A DNA stretch of 64,000 bases. Origin: Epiperipatus broadwayi (lineage: Eukaryota; Onychophora; Udeonychophora; Euonychophora; Peripatidae). The notes under the pieces were generated by a model. That model worked only from the letters and a program-made list of their open reading frames with translations, was not told the DNA's origin and made no database searches. The position numbers and the translations under genes were made by a program. Below are positions 1 through 11,125 of this stretch, piece after piece. The first letter of the stretch is position 1, and every line of letters starts with the position of its first letter. The stretch lies in contig JAQFVV010000031.1 of NCBI GenBank assembly GCA_028023455.1, positions 1,178,001 through 1,242,000 of the forward strand, given 5' to 3'.

Positions 1-175
1 TATCTTGTTAAATTTATGAAATTATCCATAATTTCCTTGCTGTAATCAATATATTCATAACACATTTTATCATTTATATCCATAGATAAACCTTTACACC
101 AATATTTCTTCCACATCCATTTCCATTTTTTATTATATTTAATATATATTATTCTTTGATTCCATTTAATTCTAT
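1..175 (-). pseudogene. PLE family 1, N-terminal coding fragment (cut by window edge)
   Basis: Read on the minus strand this stretch encodes a peptide with the pieces NKKWKWMWKKYW and MDNFINLTR, matching the N-terminal part of the PLE protein at 664-2754 (TKKWEWLINKFS and SDNFVNLTD). It is clearly diverged from that copy, so it is an older or different subfamily member. It lies downstream of the 664-2754 copy in the same orientation, giving a head-to-tail PLE tandem. The rest lies outside the window. Confidence 0.65.
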
Positions 176-240
176 AGTTTACAGAAAAAGAATCAGAATT
201 AAAACCAATTCTTTTTTTATGTTGCACTTCAAGTATACAA

Positions 241-663
241 TATTCAAATATGTTTAAAAATATATATATACAAGCAACAAAGATTACAAATTATAAAATT
301 ATTATATAAAAGCCTTTTTCGGCAAATTATGTTTTTTTGCCCTTTTCAATATGTCTCCACGATTTAAAGCACATACAGTGACATCTATATCAATACATGA
401 GAGAAGATAGATAAACAAATGGATATCTGACATGATCTATTATGTGTTTTTTTTCCCCTCAATTCTACTACAAAATTACTCTGTTATATATATTGAATGG
501 ATATATATCCACATATATTAATTAAATAACTATCCATTCTTTATCCATTAACCACTTATTATTTACCTTAATGGATGTTTTGTATATATTCATACAGTTG
601 TTTTTATTATACATGATGTAGTTTGTTTCATATATTTTACGTCTATTAACATTTTTAATATAA
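241..663 (-). other. PLE family 1: frameshifted C-terminal tail plus 3' untranslated region
   Basis: Minus-strand continuation of the PLE. From 663 to about 545 it still reads as the natural C-terminus (pieces such as NRRKIYETNY and NNKWLMDKEW) but out of frame with the upstream ORF. The 3' region ends in a short motif, TTGCCGAAAAAGGCTTTTAT, that recurs in the copies at 5541-5850 and, diverged, at about 6545-6570 and 49930-49955. It is therefore a conserved element terminus, probably a 3' recognition hairpin. No hammerhead core is present here. Confidence 0.6.
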
Positions 664-2754
664 TCAAGAACACATATTATCAATACAATTTATTTTATGT
701 CCATACTGCAAATAATGAACATATAACGCAGATCTATCATCTTTCCTAGCAATAGCATCATTGTGTTCTTTAGCTCTTTCTCCCAATTGCTTTGACGTCT
801 GGCCATAGTAAATCATATTACAAAAATTACATCTAATTTTATAAACCATTCCTCTCTTATATTTTATATCATCTTTCATTCTACAATTAGTTATCAATTT
901 ATCCAAATTTTTGCTATTAGCCCACCCCACGTTAATGTTTTTATATAGATAATTTTTACTTTTTTTATTTAATATATTATATACACTAGGCAAATATGAA
1001 ATTTTTATCCACTTCTTTTGTTTATTACTTCTACATCTATTATTACTCGTGGTACTTACTCCATGTTGTGAAAATATATTGTCAATACTATGCGCTGCAT
1101 ATCCATATCTCATATATGTTTGTTTAAATTTATCCTTCTGTAACATAGCAATATTTCTATCTGTATTAAATCTATCATTCTTATATTTAAAATTCTTAAT
1201 TACACTCATCTTTTGTATCCATGATTGTTTTGAATCAATTGATATAATTTTCCTTAATTTATAATCTTTAATAAAATGCTTAATTATAATATCATTATTT
1301 TGATTTAAAATAATTTCAATATCTAAATACCTTATTTCATTATCAATTTCTTTCATAGTAAACCTAATATTATCAACATTATTATTAAATTGTTTATATA
1401 ATTTATATATTGCCCTCTTATTACCAATTATCAAACTATCATCTACGTATCTAAAATAATGTAGTACTTTTTTAATTATACTGCCTTTTATAATATTGAT
1501 TTCCATGTCATTAATGAACATAGATGCCATAAGCCCACTAATTGCGCATCCCATTACCCATCCCTTATTTATACTCCAATATTCATTATTATATTTAAAA
1601 TATAAACTATTATTTATTAGGTTCAATGCTTCATTTATAATACTAATTATGCTATTATCATTGATATATAGAGATAAAGCCTTTATGACGACACTAATGC
1701 TTTTAATTCTAGGGACACTAGGGTACATCGATTCTATGTCCATCACAAAGATACTGTGGTTTCTATTTATATTCATCATATTTAATTTATCAATAATAGC
1801 CTCTGTATTTTTTATACAATATTGTCCATAACCAATAATATCAGCTATCCATTTGTTTAAATATTTACAAAATTTATGTAAAATGAAATTGCTAAAATTG
1901 AACAATAATCTTAAAGGGTTATCTTCCTTATGCGTTTTTACCTTACAAAATATATATGGGTTCTCATATGAATTAGGATATAAAGAATAATATTGATTAT
2001 CACTTATAATGTTATTAAGCTTCATCTTTTTTAACAATTTTACATATTTATTTTTTATATTATTTGTAGGATCTTTAGATAATCTACTATACCCCTCATT
2101 TTTTATTACACTATCTATTCTATCATTATAGTCCTTAGCGTACATTACAACAAAACGACAACCTTTATCTTCTTTACTTATTACAATCCCAGAGCCATTA
2201 CATATATATTTAATTTCGTTTATTATTTTTCTGTAGTTATAATCCCTATTAGAAATATTAAGTTCGTATAAATGTCTATTTAAAACACAATGTAATTTCT
2301 TTTTCTCCCCGTATGAAATATGTGCCAATTCAATGTCTGTTATAATCCTCTTCTTTATATCTTTGTCTATAAATGGGATAAATGATGGATTTTTACTCAG
2401 TAAATTACTTTGTTCACGTGAAAATTTATAGTCCGTTAAATTTACAAAATTGTCTGAAACATGTTTTTTATATTCCATAGATTTATAAGATTGCTGAATA
2501 TTATCATATCTGCATGATCTATTAGTGGAAAATTTATTAATCAGCCATTCCCATTTTTTAGTATATTTAAGGTGTATTTTATAATACCATTTATTACGAT
2601 AATTATTTAAGAAAGCTTTGAAATTATCCCAGACATTTATCCTTTTTAATATTGGTTTTATAATTTTATTTAAGCTTCTAAATCTATCCAAACTTCTTTT
2701 AAAAATGTAGTATTTTTCATTTATAAAAATCTGCAACAAATAATTTGAATACAA
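664..2754 (-). CDS. Penelope-like element reverse transcriptase with C-terminal GIY-YIG endonuclease
   Basis: A 696-residue frame, the longest in the window. It has RT hallmarks in order: motif A MDIESMYPSVP (about residues 338-348), a motif-B-like GWVMGCAISGLMASMF (about 398-413) and the catalytic YVDD box in FRYVDDSLIIG (about 434-444). The C-terminus from about residue 636 is a GIY-YIG domain: VYKIRC, CNMIYYGQTSKQLGERAKEH, with the CxxC-type pair typical of PLE endonucleases. In this family the RT copies element RNA while GIY-YIG nicks the target. The frame ends early (DNMCS-stop): compared with 5014-5040, two bases are missing near 681, truncating roughly the last 45 residues. The start shown is the first Met; the true start is uncertain. 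It is probably inactive or nearly so, but recently intact. Confidence 0.9.
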   Translation of the reverse strand: MYSNYLLQIFINEKYYIFKRSLDRFRSLNKIIKPILKRINVWDNFKAFLNNYRNKWYYKIHLKYTKKWEWLINKFSTNRSCRYDNIQQSYKSMEYKKHVSDNFVNLTDYKFSREQSNLLSKNPSFIPFIDKDIKKRIITDIELAHISYGEKKKLHCVLNRHLYELNISNRDYNYRKIINEIKYICNGSGIVISKEDKGCRFVVMYAKDYNDRIDSVIKNEGYSRLSKDPTNNIKNKYVKLLKKMKLNNIISDNQYYSLYPNSYENPYIFCKVKTHKEDNPLRLLFNFSNFILHKFCKYLNKWIADIIGYGQYCIKNTEAIIDKLNMMNINRNHSIFVMDIESMYPSVPRIKSISVVIKALSLYINDNSIISIINEALNLINNSLYFKYNNEYWSINKGWVMGCAISGLMASMFINDMEINIIKGSIIKKVLHYFRYVDDSLIIGNKRAIYKLYKQFNNNVDNIRFTMKEIDNEIRYLDIEIILNQNNDIIIKHFIKDYKLRKIISIDSKQSWIQKMSVIKNFKYKNDRFNTDRNIAMLQKDKFKQTYMRYGYAAHSIDNIFSQHGVSTTSNNRCRSNKQKKWIKISYLPSVYNILNKKSKNYLYKNINVGWANSKNLDKLITNCRMKDDIKYKRGMVYKIRCNFCNMIYYGQTSKQLGERAKEHNDAIARKDDRSALYVHYLQYGHKINCIDNMCS

Positions 2755-2821
2755 TTGATTTGATTAAGGTAAAGAAATTAACTAAATTATGTCCTTACTA
2801 TATGGTAAATATAACATGTCA

Positions 2822-2870
2822 ATTATGCATAATCTTAAATAATTTCAAATTATTTAAGATTATGCATAAT
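2822..2870. repeat. Perfect 24-bp inverted repeat at the PLE palindrome centre
   Basis: Bases 2822-2845 are the exact reverse complement of 2847-2870, with a single C (2846) between. The arm reads ATTATGCATAATCTTAAATA and onward. Just outside, the two flanks differ (2755-2821 versus 2871-2950 share only patches), so this short perfect hairpin is bordered by diverged sequence before the identical coding arms begin. Confidence 0.9.
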
Positions 2871-2875
2871 AGACC

Positions 2876-5174
2876 ATGTATATTTTACGTTATGTAAGGA
2901 ATAATTTAGTTAATTTCTCAACCTTAATCAAATCAATATATAAATTGGAGAATTATTTGTTGCAGATTTTTATAAATGAAAAATACTACATTTTTAAAAG
3001 AAGTTTGGATAGATTTAGAAGCTTAAATAAAATTATAAAACCAATATTAAAAAGGATAAATGTCTGGGATAATTTCAAAGCTTTCTTAAATAATTATCGT
3101 AATAAATGGTATTATAAAATACACCTTAAATATACTAAAAAATGGGAATGGCTGATTAATAAATTTTCCACTAATAGATCATGCAGATATGATAATATTC
3201 AGCAATCTTATAAATCTATGGAATATAAAAAACATGTTTCAGACAATTTTGTAAATTTAACGGACTATAAATTTTCACGTGAACAAAGTAATTTACTGAG
3301 TAAAAATCCATCATTTATCCCATTTATAGACAAAGATATAAAGAAGAGGATTATAACAGACATTGAATTGGCACATATTTCATACGGGGAGAAAAAGAAA
3401 TTACATTGTGTTTTAAATAGACATTTATACGAACTTAATATTTCTAATAGGGATTATAACTACAGAAAAATAATAAACGAAATTAAATATATATGTAATG
3501 GCTCTGGGATTGTAATAAGTAAAGAAGATAAAGGTTGTCGTTTTGTTGTAATGTACGCTAAGGACTATAATGATAGAATAGATAGTGTAATAAAAAATGA
3601 GGGGTATAGTAGATTATCTAAAGATCCTACAAATAATATAAAAAATAAATATGTAAAATTGTTAAAAAAGATGAAGCTTAATAACATTATAAGTGATAAT
3701 CAATATTATTCTTTATATCCTAATTCATATGAGAACCCATATATATTTTGTAAGGTAAAAACGCATAAGGAAGATAACCCTTTAAGATTATTGTTCAATT
3801 TTAGCAATTTCATTTTACATAAATTTTGTAAATATTTAAACAAATGGATAGCTGATATTATTGGTTATGGACAATATTGTATAAAAAATACAGAGGCTAT
3901 TATTGATAAATTAAATATGATGAATATAAATAGAAACCACAGTATCTTTGTGATGGACATAGAATCGATGTACGTGTGCTCTTCCGATCTATTAAAAGCA
4001 TTAGTGTCGTCATAAAGGCTTTATCTCTATATATCAATGATAATAGCATAATTAGTATTATAAATGAAGCATTGAACCTAATAAATAATAGTTTATATTT
4101 TAAATATAATAATGAATATTGGAGTATAAATAAGGGATGGGTAATGGGATGCGTAATTAGTGGGCTTATGGCATCTATGTTCATTAATGACATGGAAATC
4201 AATATTATAAAAGGCAGTATAATTAAAAAAGAAGTACTACATTATTTTAGATACGTAGATGATAGTTTGATAATTGGTAATAAGAGGGCAATATATAAAT
4301 TATATAAACAATTTAATAATAATGTTGATAATATTAGGTTTACTATGAAAGAAATTGATAATGAAATAAGGTATTTAGATATTGAAATTATTTTAAATCA
4401 AAATAATGATATTATAATTTAACATTTTATTAAAGATTATAAATTAAGGAAAATTATATCGATTCAAAACAACCATGGATACAAAAGATGAGTGTAATTA
4501 AGAATTTTAAATATAAGAACGATAGATTTAATACAGATAGAAATATTGCTATGTTACAGAAGGATAAATTTAAACAAACATATATGGGATATGGATATGC
4601 AGCGCATAGTATTGACAATATATTTTCACAACATGGAGTAAATAGCACGAATAATAATAGATGTAGGACTAATAAACAAAAGAAGTGGATAAAAATTTCA
4701 TATTTGCCTAGTGTATATAATATATTAAATAAAAAAAGTAAAAATTATCTAGATAAAAACATTAACATGGGGTGGGCTAATAGCAAAAATTTGGATAAAT
4801 TGATAACTAATTGTAGAATGAAAGATGATATAAAATATAAGAGAGGAATGGTTTATAAAATTAGATATAATTTTTGTAATATGATTTACTATGGCCAGAC
4901 ATCAAAGCAATTGGGAGAAAGAGCTAAAGAACACAATGATGTTATTGCTAGGAAAGATGATAGATCTGCGTTATATGTTCATTATTTGCAGTATGGACAT
5001 AAAATAAATTGTATTGATAATATAAGTGTTCTTGATTATATTAAAAATTTTAATAGACGTAAAATATATAAAATATATAAAATATTATCAACATTATTAT
5101 TAAATTGTTTATATAATTTATATATTGCCCTCTTATTACCAATTATCAAACTATCATCTACGTATCTAAAATAA
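2876..5174 (+). pseudogene. PLE family 1, right-arm copy, disrupted
   Basis: Second copy of the RT/GIY-YIG gene. The first part (2876-3968) encodes the same protein as 1722-2740 without a visible difference over some 330 residues. Reading then fails four ways. An adapter-derived block at 3972-3990 replaces native sequence within motif A and shifts the frame, producing the peptide VCSSDL. A TAA appears at 4421. Four bases are missing near 4459. An inverted segment begins at 5081. The stretch 3994-4422 holds motif B and YVDD; 4488-5060 encodes the linker and GIY-YIG domain and keeps the natural C-terminal reading (NISVLDYIKN) lost in the left copy. Any annotated protein starting MLFRS at 3976 is adapter translation. 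Confidence 0.85.
3972..3990. other. Illumina TruSeq adapter remnant (assembly artefact)
   Basis: The sequence ACGTGTGCTCTTCCGATCT is identical to the 3' end of the standard Illumina TruSeq read-2 adapter. The equivalent place in the left arm (about 1705-1722) instead has native sequence encoding PSVPR of RT motif A. Translations across it give VCSSDL and LFRS, peptides familiar from adapter-contaminated protein databases. This is not biology; it marks an unreliable join. Confidence 0.95.
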
Positions 5175-5380
5175 TGTAGTACTTCTTTTTTAATTATACT
5201 GCCTTTTATAATATTGATTTCCATGTCATTAATGAACATAGATGCCATAAGCCCACTAATTGCGCATCCCATTACCCATCCCTTATTTATACTCCAATAT
5301 TCATTATTATATTTAAAATATAAACTATTATTTATTAGGTTCAATGCTTCATTTATAATACTAATTATGCTATTATCATT
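5081..5380 (-). repeat. Inverted internal PLE segment inside the right arm
   Basis: These 300 bases match 1366-1662 of the left arm in the same plus-strand orientation, so they are inverted relative to the right-arm gene. They encode the motif B to YVDD region on the minus strand. The segment carries the 3-base insertion (TCT, near 5184) otherwise seen only in the right arm. It is followed by a second copy of the 4983-5060 sequence (from 5381), with shared CATTATTTGCAG at the joint. Either a local inversion-duplication or an assembly scramble. Confidence 0.85.
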
Positions 5381-5383
5381 ATT

Positions 5384-5860
5384 TGCAGTATGGACATAAA
5401 ATAAATTGTATTGATAATATGTGTTCTTGATTATATTAAAAATGTTAATAGACGTAAAATATATGAAACAAACTACATCATGTATAATAAAAACAACTGT
5501 ATGAATATATACAAAACATCCATTAAGTTAAATAATAAGTGGTTAATGGATAAAGAATGGATAATTAATTAATTAATATATGTGGATATATATCCATTCA
5601 ATATATATAACAGAGTAATTTTGTAGTAGAATTGAGGGGGGAAAAAACACATAATAGATCATGTCAGATATCCATTTGTTTATCTATCTTCTCTCATGTA
5701 TTGATATAGATGTCACTGTATGTGCTTTAAATTGTGGAGACATATTGAAAAGGGCAAAAAAACATAATTTGCCGAAAAAGGCTTTTATATAATAATTTTA
5801 TAATTTGTAATCTTTGTTGCTTGTATATATGTATTTTTAAACATATTTGAATATTGAATT
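5384..5860 (+). pseudogene. PLE family 1 C-terminal tail and 3' region, duplicated end of the right arm
   Basis: Starts with a repeat of the GIY-YIG end (QYGHKINCIDNM) and has the same 2-base deletion as the left arm. It then runs through the natural tail and stop to a 3' region that is the reverse complement of 240-545, including the terminal TTGCCGAAAAAGGC motif near 5770-5785. Confidence 0.75.
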
Positions 5861-6575
5861 CTATAGTTGTAAAAAAAAAACCGTAAATTTATCCCAAGCA
5901 TTTATTTTCCGTAATAATGATTTTGTAACTTTCCTTAAACATTTAAATTTATTAATACTACCATTTAATTTAAAAAATAAAAATTATATAGATAAAAATA
6001 TTAAAATAGGATCGTCAACCAGTAAAAATCTTCATATATTAATAAGGAATTATAAAATAAAAGATGATATAAAATATAAAAAGGGTATAGTATATAAAAT
6101 TACTTATGAAGTTTGCAGTATGGTTTATTATCGACATACAGCAAAACAATTAGAAGGGCTAAAGAACATAATAATGCTATTAATAGGAGAGATGACAGAT
6201 CTGCATTATATGTTCACTACTTAAAATATGGACATAGAATAGAATGTGTTAAGAATATAAGTCCATTAAATTATATTAAAAAAATTAATAGAAGAAAGAT
6301 ATATGAAACTAATTACATTAATTATAACAGAAATAATTGTATGAACATTTATAAAATGTCAATTAACTTAACTAATAACTGGATAATAAAAAATGAATGG
6401 AGGGTTATATAATGTGTTATTATAAAGATATTAAAGCATAAATTATAGGCTTGTGTTAATTTTATATAGAGCCAGTAGATGTCACTATGTATGCAATATC
6501 TTATTGTTGTAGTTAAGACATTGAAAACGACTAAAATTTAAAAATTGCCGAAAAGAGCTTTTATATTTTATAATT
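5847..6575 (+). pseudogene. Older PLE family 1 copy, GIY-YIG end only
   Basis: A diverged PLE 3' part. One frame (5847-6224) reads KGIVYKITYEVCSMVYYRHT, the start of a GIY-YIG domain. A frameshift near 6150 moves the rest (RRAKEHNNAINRRDDRSAL, KIYETNYINYN, ending NEWRVI-stop at 6412) into another frame. The RT is missing: only a short N-terminal-like stub remains before a direct jump to the linker. The 3' region to about 6575 ends in a diverged copy of the family motif (TTGCCGAAAAGAGCTTTTAT). It follows the right arm head-to-tail. Confidence 0.7.
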
Positions 6576-9500
6576 ATATGATTATATTACAGCTATTACC
6601 ATATATTATTTTGTTGTTAGATAAAGATATTTTATTCTATACCATATCTAGGATTTATTTTTAGAATACATTCTACCAAGAATCAATGTAAATAGAAAAA
6701 GTTTAAGATGTGTATTATTAAATTATGTATTTTCTGAAAGTGCAATAATATTGACAGTTAAATTGAAGTAATTTTATTGTTACCTAAGTGAACAGAAGAT
6801 CACAAAGTAGAAAGTATAACTGTTTTTTAAGATGATTCATAGTTGTCAACTGTGTAGTTTTTTAAGAAAGTTTAGGCTCTTCTTCAAAGTCCTGTCATAG
6901 TTACCCCTCCCACATGATAACACCATAGTCATAAAATAAAAATAAATAAAATGGAAGCTTTTGCACTTTCCTTTTTATCACTATTTTTTATTTCAAAATG
7001 TCTCAAATTTGTAAATCTAAATAATGCAAATAGCAGCTTATTACATTGTATTATACATATCATATTTTATATTATCAGATTAAATAGTTTTTTTATATAT
7101 ATTGGAAAGATGAACTTCTAAGAACCACTTATTTTAAAACCAATACTTCTTAGTTTCAAAGTCTAACTACAAAGAGATGAAAAATAAACTTATTTTCATC
7201 TGTTAAGTAGCACTCTGAAAATCATTTCTCCAAAATATTACATATTGTTTAGCAGTGCTTATTTGAATAATAATATTATGTATAGAAATCAATTTTAATT
7301 TTTCAGAAAGAAAAGAAAATCACTATTAAATAATGAATAGTATTTAGCTAGGATATTAATCATTTTAAAAAAAAATCCCCCCCCCTCCTATTCACATGAA
7401 TCACTAAAATCATTTGTTTTCTAGAAGCTTTCCAATTACTAATTTAAGTATAAATTAGTATGGGAATAGATACAAAGATGAAATATACTTAAATAGCCCA
7501 ATACAGCAAAACCTCAACAGCATATGACAAAAAAAAATTTAATGAATATTGTTGGTTAGTAGTTTGTTTTCTTCATTGTTTTACATTCTGAACTAAAAAT
7601 AATTCAATACCCACTTACTAACTAAACAATTGGATGGATTCATTGATTATGGTTTGATTGCCTGAATACTAAATTCTTAGACTGTCTTCTATGGCAACAA
7701 TGTTAGTGTAGTATACAGTTGAACTATGAAGATATTTTTTAATGGAAACAAAAAAAAATATGCAAAATGGTGAAAACATGAATCATTGTAATTCAGTAGG
7801 ATTTTATTTAAAAAACAAACAATGCAATAAATAAATCATATCTACTTGTCTGAACACGTCTAACAAAAACAAGTATAAGAATTTTATCATTAGTGATAGT
7901 TGGGGAGAAGTGATCACTATTTAAATTATTAAATTAAAATGGCATAAATATTAAGATGTAATGAAAACAAACCTCACCTAATTATATATTCTTAATAAAA
8001 ATGAAAAAAAAATTATCAAAACAATGAAATAGAAATAATGTCAATAGAAAAAAAAAAAACTACTATATTCAAAAACCTTTCTTGATTAATATGCATTACA
8101 TATTAAAATCATATAGCCTCTTTTTAATTACAGTTATTAAACCATATTATATTTAGCAATAATTAAATCTACTATGATTAAAGGATAACAAATAAAAATT
8201 TGTTAAATAGTATATTTGCTGTCTAAAAACTTTCTCATTCAATAACTTATACTTTGAAAATATCATTAAAGAGAAAATGTCACATATATACTTATCTGCA
8301 TAGCAATAGACATTTTCATGAATCATGCACCCTCTTAAATCTTACATACTTATTTAATTGTGTTTAATGTCTGAAAAGTATTGCAAGTATTACATTATTT
8401 CTCTGCTCGAATTCAAAAGATAATAAGTTCCTTTAAAATGGCTTCAATTTACATTTATTAATGATAGCAACAATTTTGCCAAACCAAAAGAATCTATGAA
8501 GTATATCTTTTATAAAAGAAAATAGCTTTGAAAAAAAAAAGTCCTGGGTTATTCTAATTGCAAAATTGTTAAAAAAAAATGTTCTTCATGTTAAAACTGC
8601 TTGTGCTCCGGGAACTGCTAGTTACATCCATCACAATTTATAAAATAGTGCTGAATTTGTGGATGACGGATATAAATAAAAAGAGAAAGTTTTGACATTA
8701 TGCTAAGACTTTAGAAAATAACTCACTGAAAACATTGACATCAAGCCCTTTACTGCAACTAAATAGAATTGTATAGATTCAGAAATTGGTAAAGACTTAA
8801 AAAAATATAAAACTTATAGAAAAGGCTGCATCTGGTGATGGCAAGATTGCTGCTATATATCCAGCAGAATTTGAGTGTAAAAAAATAATAACTTCTAAAA
8901 CAATGGAAGACAATGCCAAAATCAAACATATGTTTACAAAATGATAAAATAGGCAAAAGGCTTTAAGAAATGGAAGGAGATATTTTTCATCTGATTGCTA
9001 TATCTCTGAAGTTAAAAAATTGATGCAAAAAATTTAATCTCAACTTGAGACAAAGTGATGGAATTCAAAGTCCTAAGACGCTAAACAATACTCATAGTCA
9101 TCCTGAATCTGTTTGCTATAAAGATGAAAATATTGATGTATTTTCTTTCAAATATTACCTAATTGCTGAAGTCTTTTGACCAAGATATAATTTAAGCCGT
9201 GTATATATATATAAAAGTCTAGCATTGCGCAAGATTCAAATGAAGCCTTTGGTGTCATCCTACTCAAATAATATACAGATACAATAACATTTGTAAGATC
9301 AGCAATACATAGGTCAAACCCAGACTTAATGCATATTGGAAGATTATATCAAGTGAATGATCTTAAAGGCTTTCTAAAATTTATGGAAAAATACAAAAAA
9401 AAAATTTCAGTGAGCATAAAAACTTGAAAGAAATATATTTATCTATATTACTGATGAAGAAGCTATTGGAGATGTATAAAAAAATTATAACCGATGAAGA

Positions 9501-10765
9501 GTTACAAATCTTTATTGACACATCAGCAAAAGAGGGCAAAAACAAAATAACGAGGAACAAAATTCAGCAATGTGGCATTATAAATAATTTACATGGTATT
9601 CCAGACTGCATAACATCTTAAGACGTAAAATTACACAGTATGATCCTTGGATTGAACACAGCATTTATATCAATCATAGTATCATTAAAAAATTTCAACA
9701 TTTTTCAAGATCAGTTTGAGACATAAAAAGATATTTTAAAAAATTTCTTGTCACAACAGTTTTAAAAAAAAAAAAAACAGATCTCTAATTTAGACATTAT
9801 CTCAGGTTTTTCAAATAAACAAATGACATACATAATTTATCACCACATTAGTAATCTAATTCTACACCACAATGCCTACATCATTCATCTTCCTTCAATT
9901 TGTATTAAGGAAATTATACATGTTCTGCATTTCATCATTATTATAAATTTTCATTATAAAAATAACGCATTATTGTAACCTTTTTTTGTTGTTATTTTTG
10001 TTGATGTATTTAAAATTAAATTGTATATAAATATGTATTCACATATCAAAAAAATCTATATTGTATGTGTGTGTGTTTAAAAATACATTATTTGCAATTT
10101 TGACATGAAACTAAATGGTTTACACAGTGTGTTGAATAGAAGCAAATATTTTATTATGTTAATTTAAACTAATAATAATCAGCATTAAGTTAATAATGCA
10201 CATGCGCTTTGTGGATTTTAACTATAAATGAATATTCTCATTTTCCAAACAAAAGATTATTATTATTACAGTTTAAAAACATCATGCTATATAAAATAAA
10301 TATCTTATTTAGATATGTTAATTTAATTATTCCAATTAGTATAAAAAATATTACATAATGAAAACTGAGAATTTGTTGTTTTAATGATCAAATAAATTAC
10401 CTAGATGTCAACTACATAGTATATGAACAAATGACAAAATAAAAAGTTATAGAGTATGCAAACAAAAGTTAAGCCATTGTGCATGGAGAGAAGTAGAATG
10501 ATGATGTATGCAAATGTATCAAATATTAATTGGTAATATTCTTGATAAATGCAGTCAGCAAAAAAAAAAATTTTAATTCCACAAATGCATGAAATAATTT
10601 GAAAATGATTAGAATAAATCAATATCTGAACTATTATATTTAGTTATTGCAATATTTTCTCCTTTGAAGACTACTGCAGTCCTATTGCTAATTTGACTAA
10701 TAAAATATATATTATTCAGTATATCTGTGTATTTATAATTTGTTTCCACATTTACAATAGATAAT
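6576..10765. other. AT-rich sequence without a recognised gene
   Basis: Homopolymer-rich, with a C-run near 7378-7385. No frame here looks like a gene. The stretch 9424-9770 reads as broken protein (DEELQIFIDTSAKEG; then YDPWIEHSIYINHSIIK) that faintly recalls the C-terminal tail of pogo/Tigger transposases. I hold that weakly and do not call it separately. Confidence 0.4.
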
Positions 10766-11125
10766 TAATGTATAAGGGATTCAAACTCAGACTTTCACAT
10801 GAGCCTCAGCTTTCCATGCTATCTCATATTGCTGACCCACCTGATCATGCACATGTTGAAAAGATAAATAATCACCAATATACGTATTTCATGCTAAACC
10901 AGCAATCATCAGTTGGTCCAGATTATTATCTCCACACATATATACAATTAGTGCTCAGCTTTATATTAAGATAGCCAATTTTCATACTTTAATGGATAGG
11001 CTTCAAACTATTCCAACCCACAACCCTTCAGCCATCCATTTCATTGAAAATCTGATGATGGAAATGTTCAAAGCCCTCGTTAGTGCCAAGGTTGCCATCC
11101 TACCATGTTGACCATTTAGTCATGT
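10766..11125 (-). mobile_element. Hammerhead-bearing SINE/retrozyme-like repeat, copy A
   Basis: Reverse-complement relative of the repeats at 36590-37790. Shared blocks include a tRNA B-box-like GAGTTTGAATCC (minus strand, about 10777-10788), the hammerhead (10870-10924), and the tail with AATCTGATGATGGAA at 11049-11063. Copies diverge by perhaps a fifth, so the family is old. It is short, lacks protein coding and has a Pol III-like promoter downstream of the ribozyme, as in schistosome and newt hammerhead repeats. Mobilisation would need an autonomous element; the PLEs in this window are candidates only. Confidence 0.7.
10870..10924 (-). ncRNA. Type I hammerhead ribozyme, copy A (core intact)
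   Basis: Minus strand. Stem I has an inner helix CCAA/UUGG and an outer helix AAUC/GAUU around an asymmetric internal loop. The core CUGAUGA (plus coordinates 10906-10912) is followed by stem II (UGCU/AGCA, loop GGUUU) and GAAA (10887-10890). Stem III is the 8-base palindrome AUACGUAU with no loop, so it would need two RNAs (dimeric form) or a strained monomer. Cleavage is predicted after A (the H17 position, plus base 10879); A is permitted but less usual than C. All invariant core bases are present. Confidence 0.8.

Larger units (their letters stand above)
1..5860. repeat. Giant inverted repeat of PLE family 1
   Basis: Two copies of the same Penelope-like element face away from each other around base 2846. 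Left-arm sequence from about 240 to 2760 reappears in reverse complement from about 2880 to 5850, including coding region, 3' untranslated region and the following spacer. By eye the arms are identical between the centre and the adapter remnant at 3972. Beyond it they differ by substitutions, a 3-base indel, a 4-base deletion and a 300-base inversion. PLEs are known to occur as inverted and tandem partial copies, but the adapter inside one arm means assembly error cannot be excluded. Confidence 0.8.

Noticed and set aside
1049-1831. Plus-strand open frames opposite the PLE gene (1049-1264, 1496-1831) and their mirror frames at 3900-4202, 4454-4648 and 5214-5399
   Set aside because: Antisense shadows of the RT/GIY-YIG coding sequence; hydrophobic by composition only.
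3976-4422. Protein starting MLFRS
   Set aside because: Its first residues are translated adapter sequence; the remainder is the interrupted PLE gene.
9424-9770. Possible pogo/Tigger transposase C-terminus
   Set aside because: Only a faint resemblance over a few short blocks; kept as a remark, not as a feature.
11049-11070. CTGATGA followed by GGAAATG (also at 36892)
   Set aside because: Looks like a hammerhead core, but there is no stem II between the motifs and no flanking stem I; it is just a conserved piece of the SINE-like tail.
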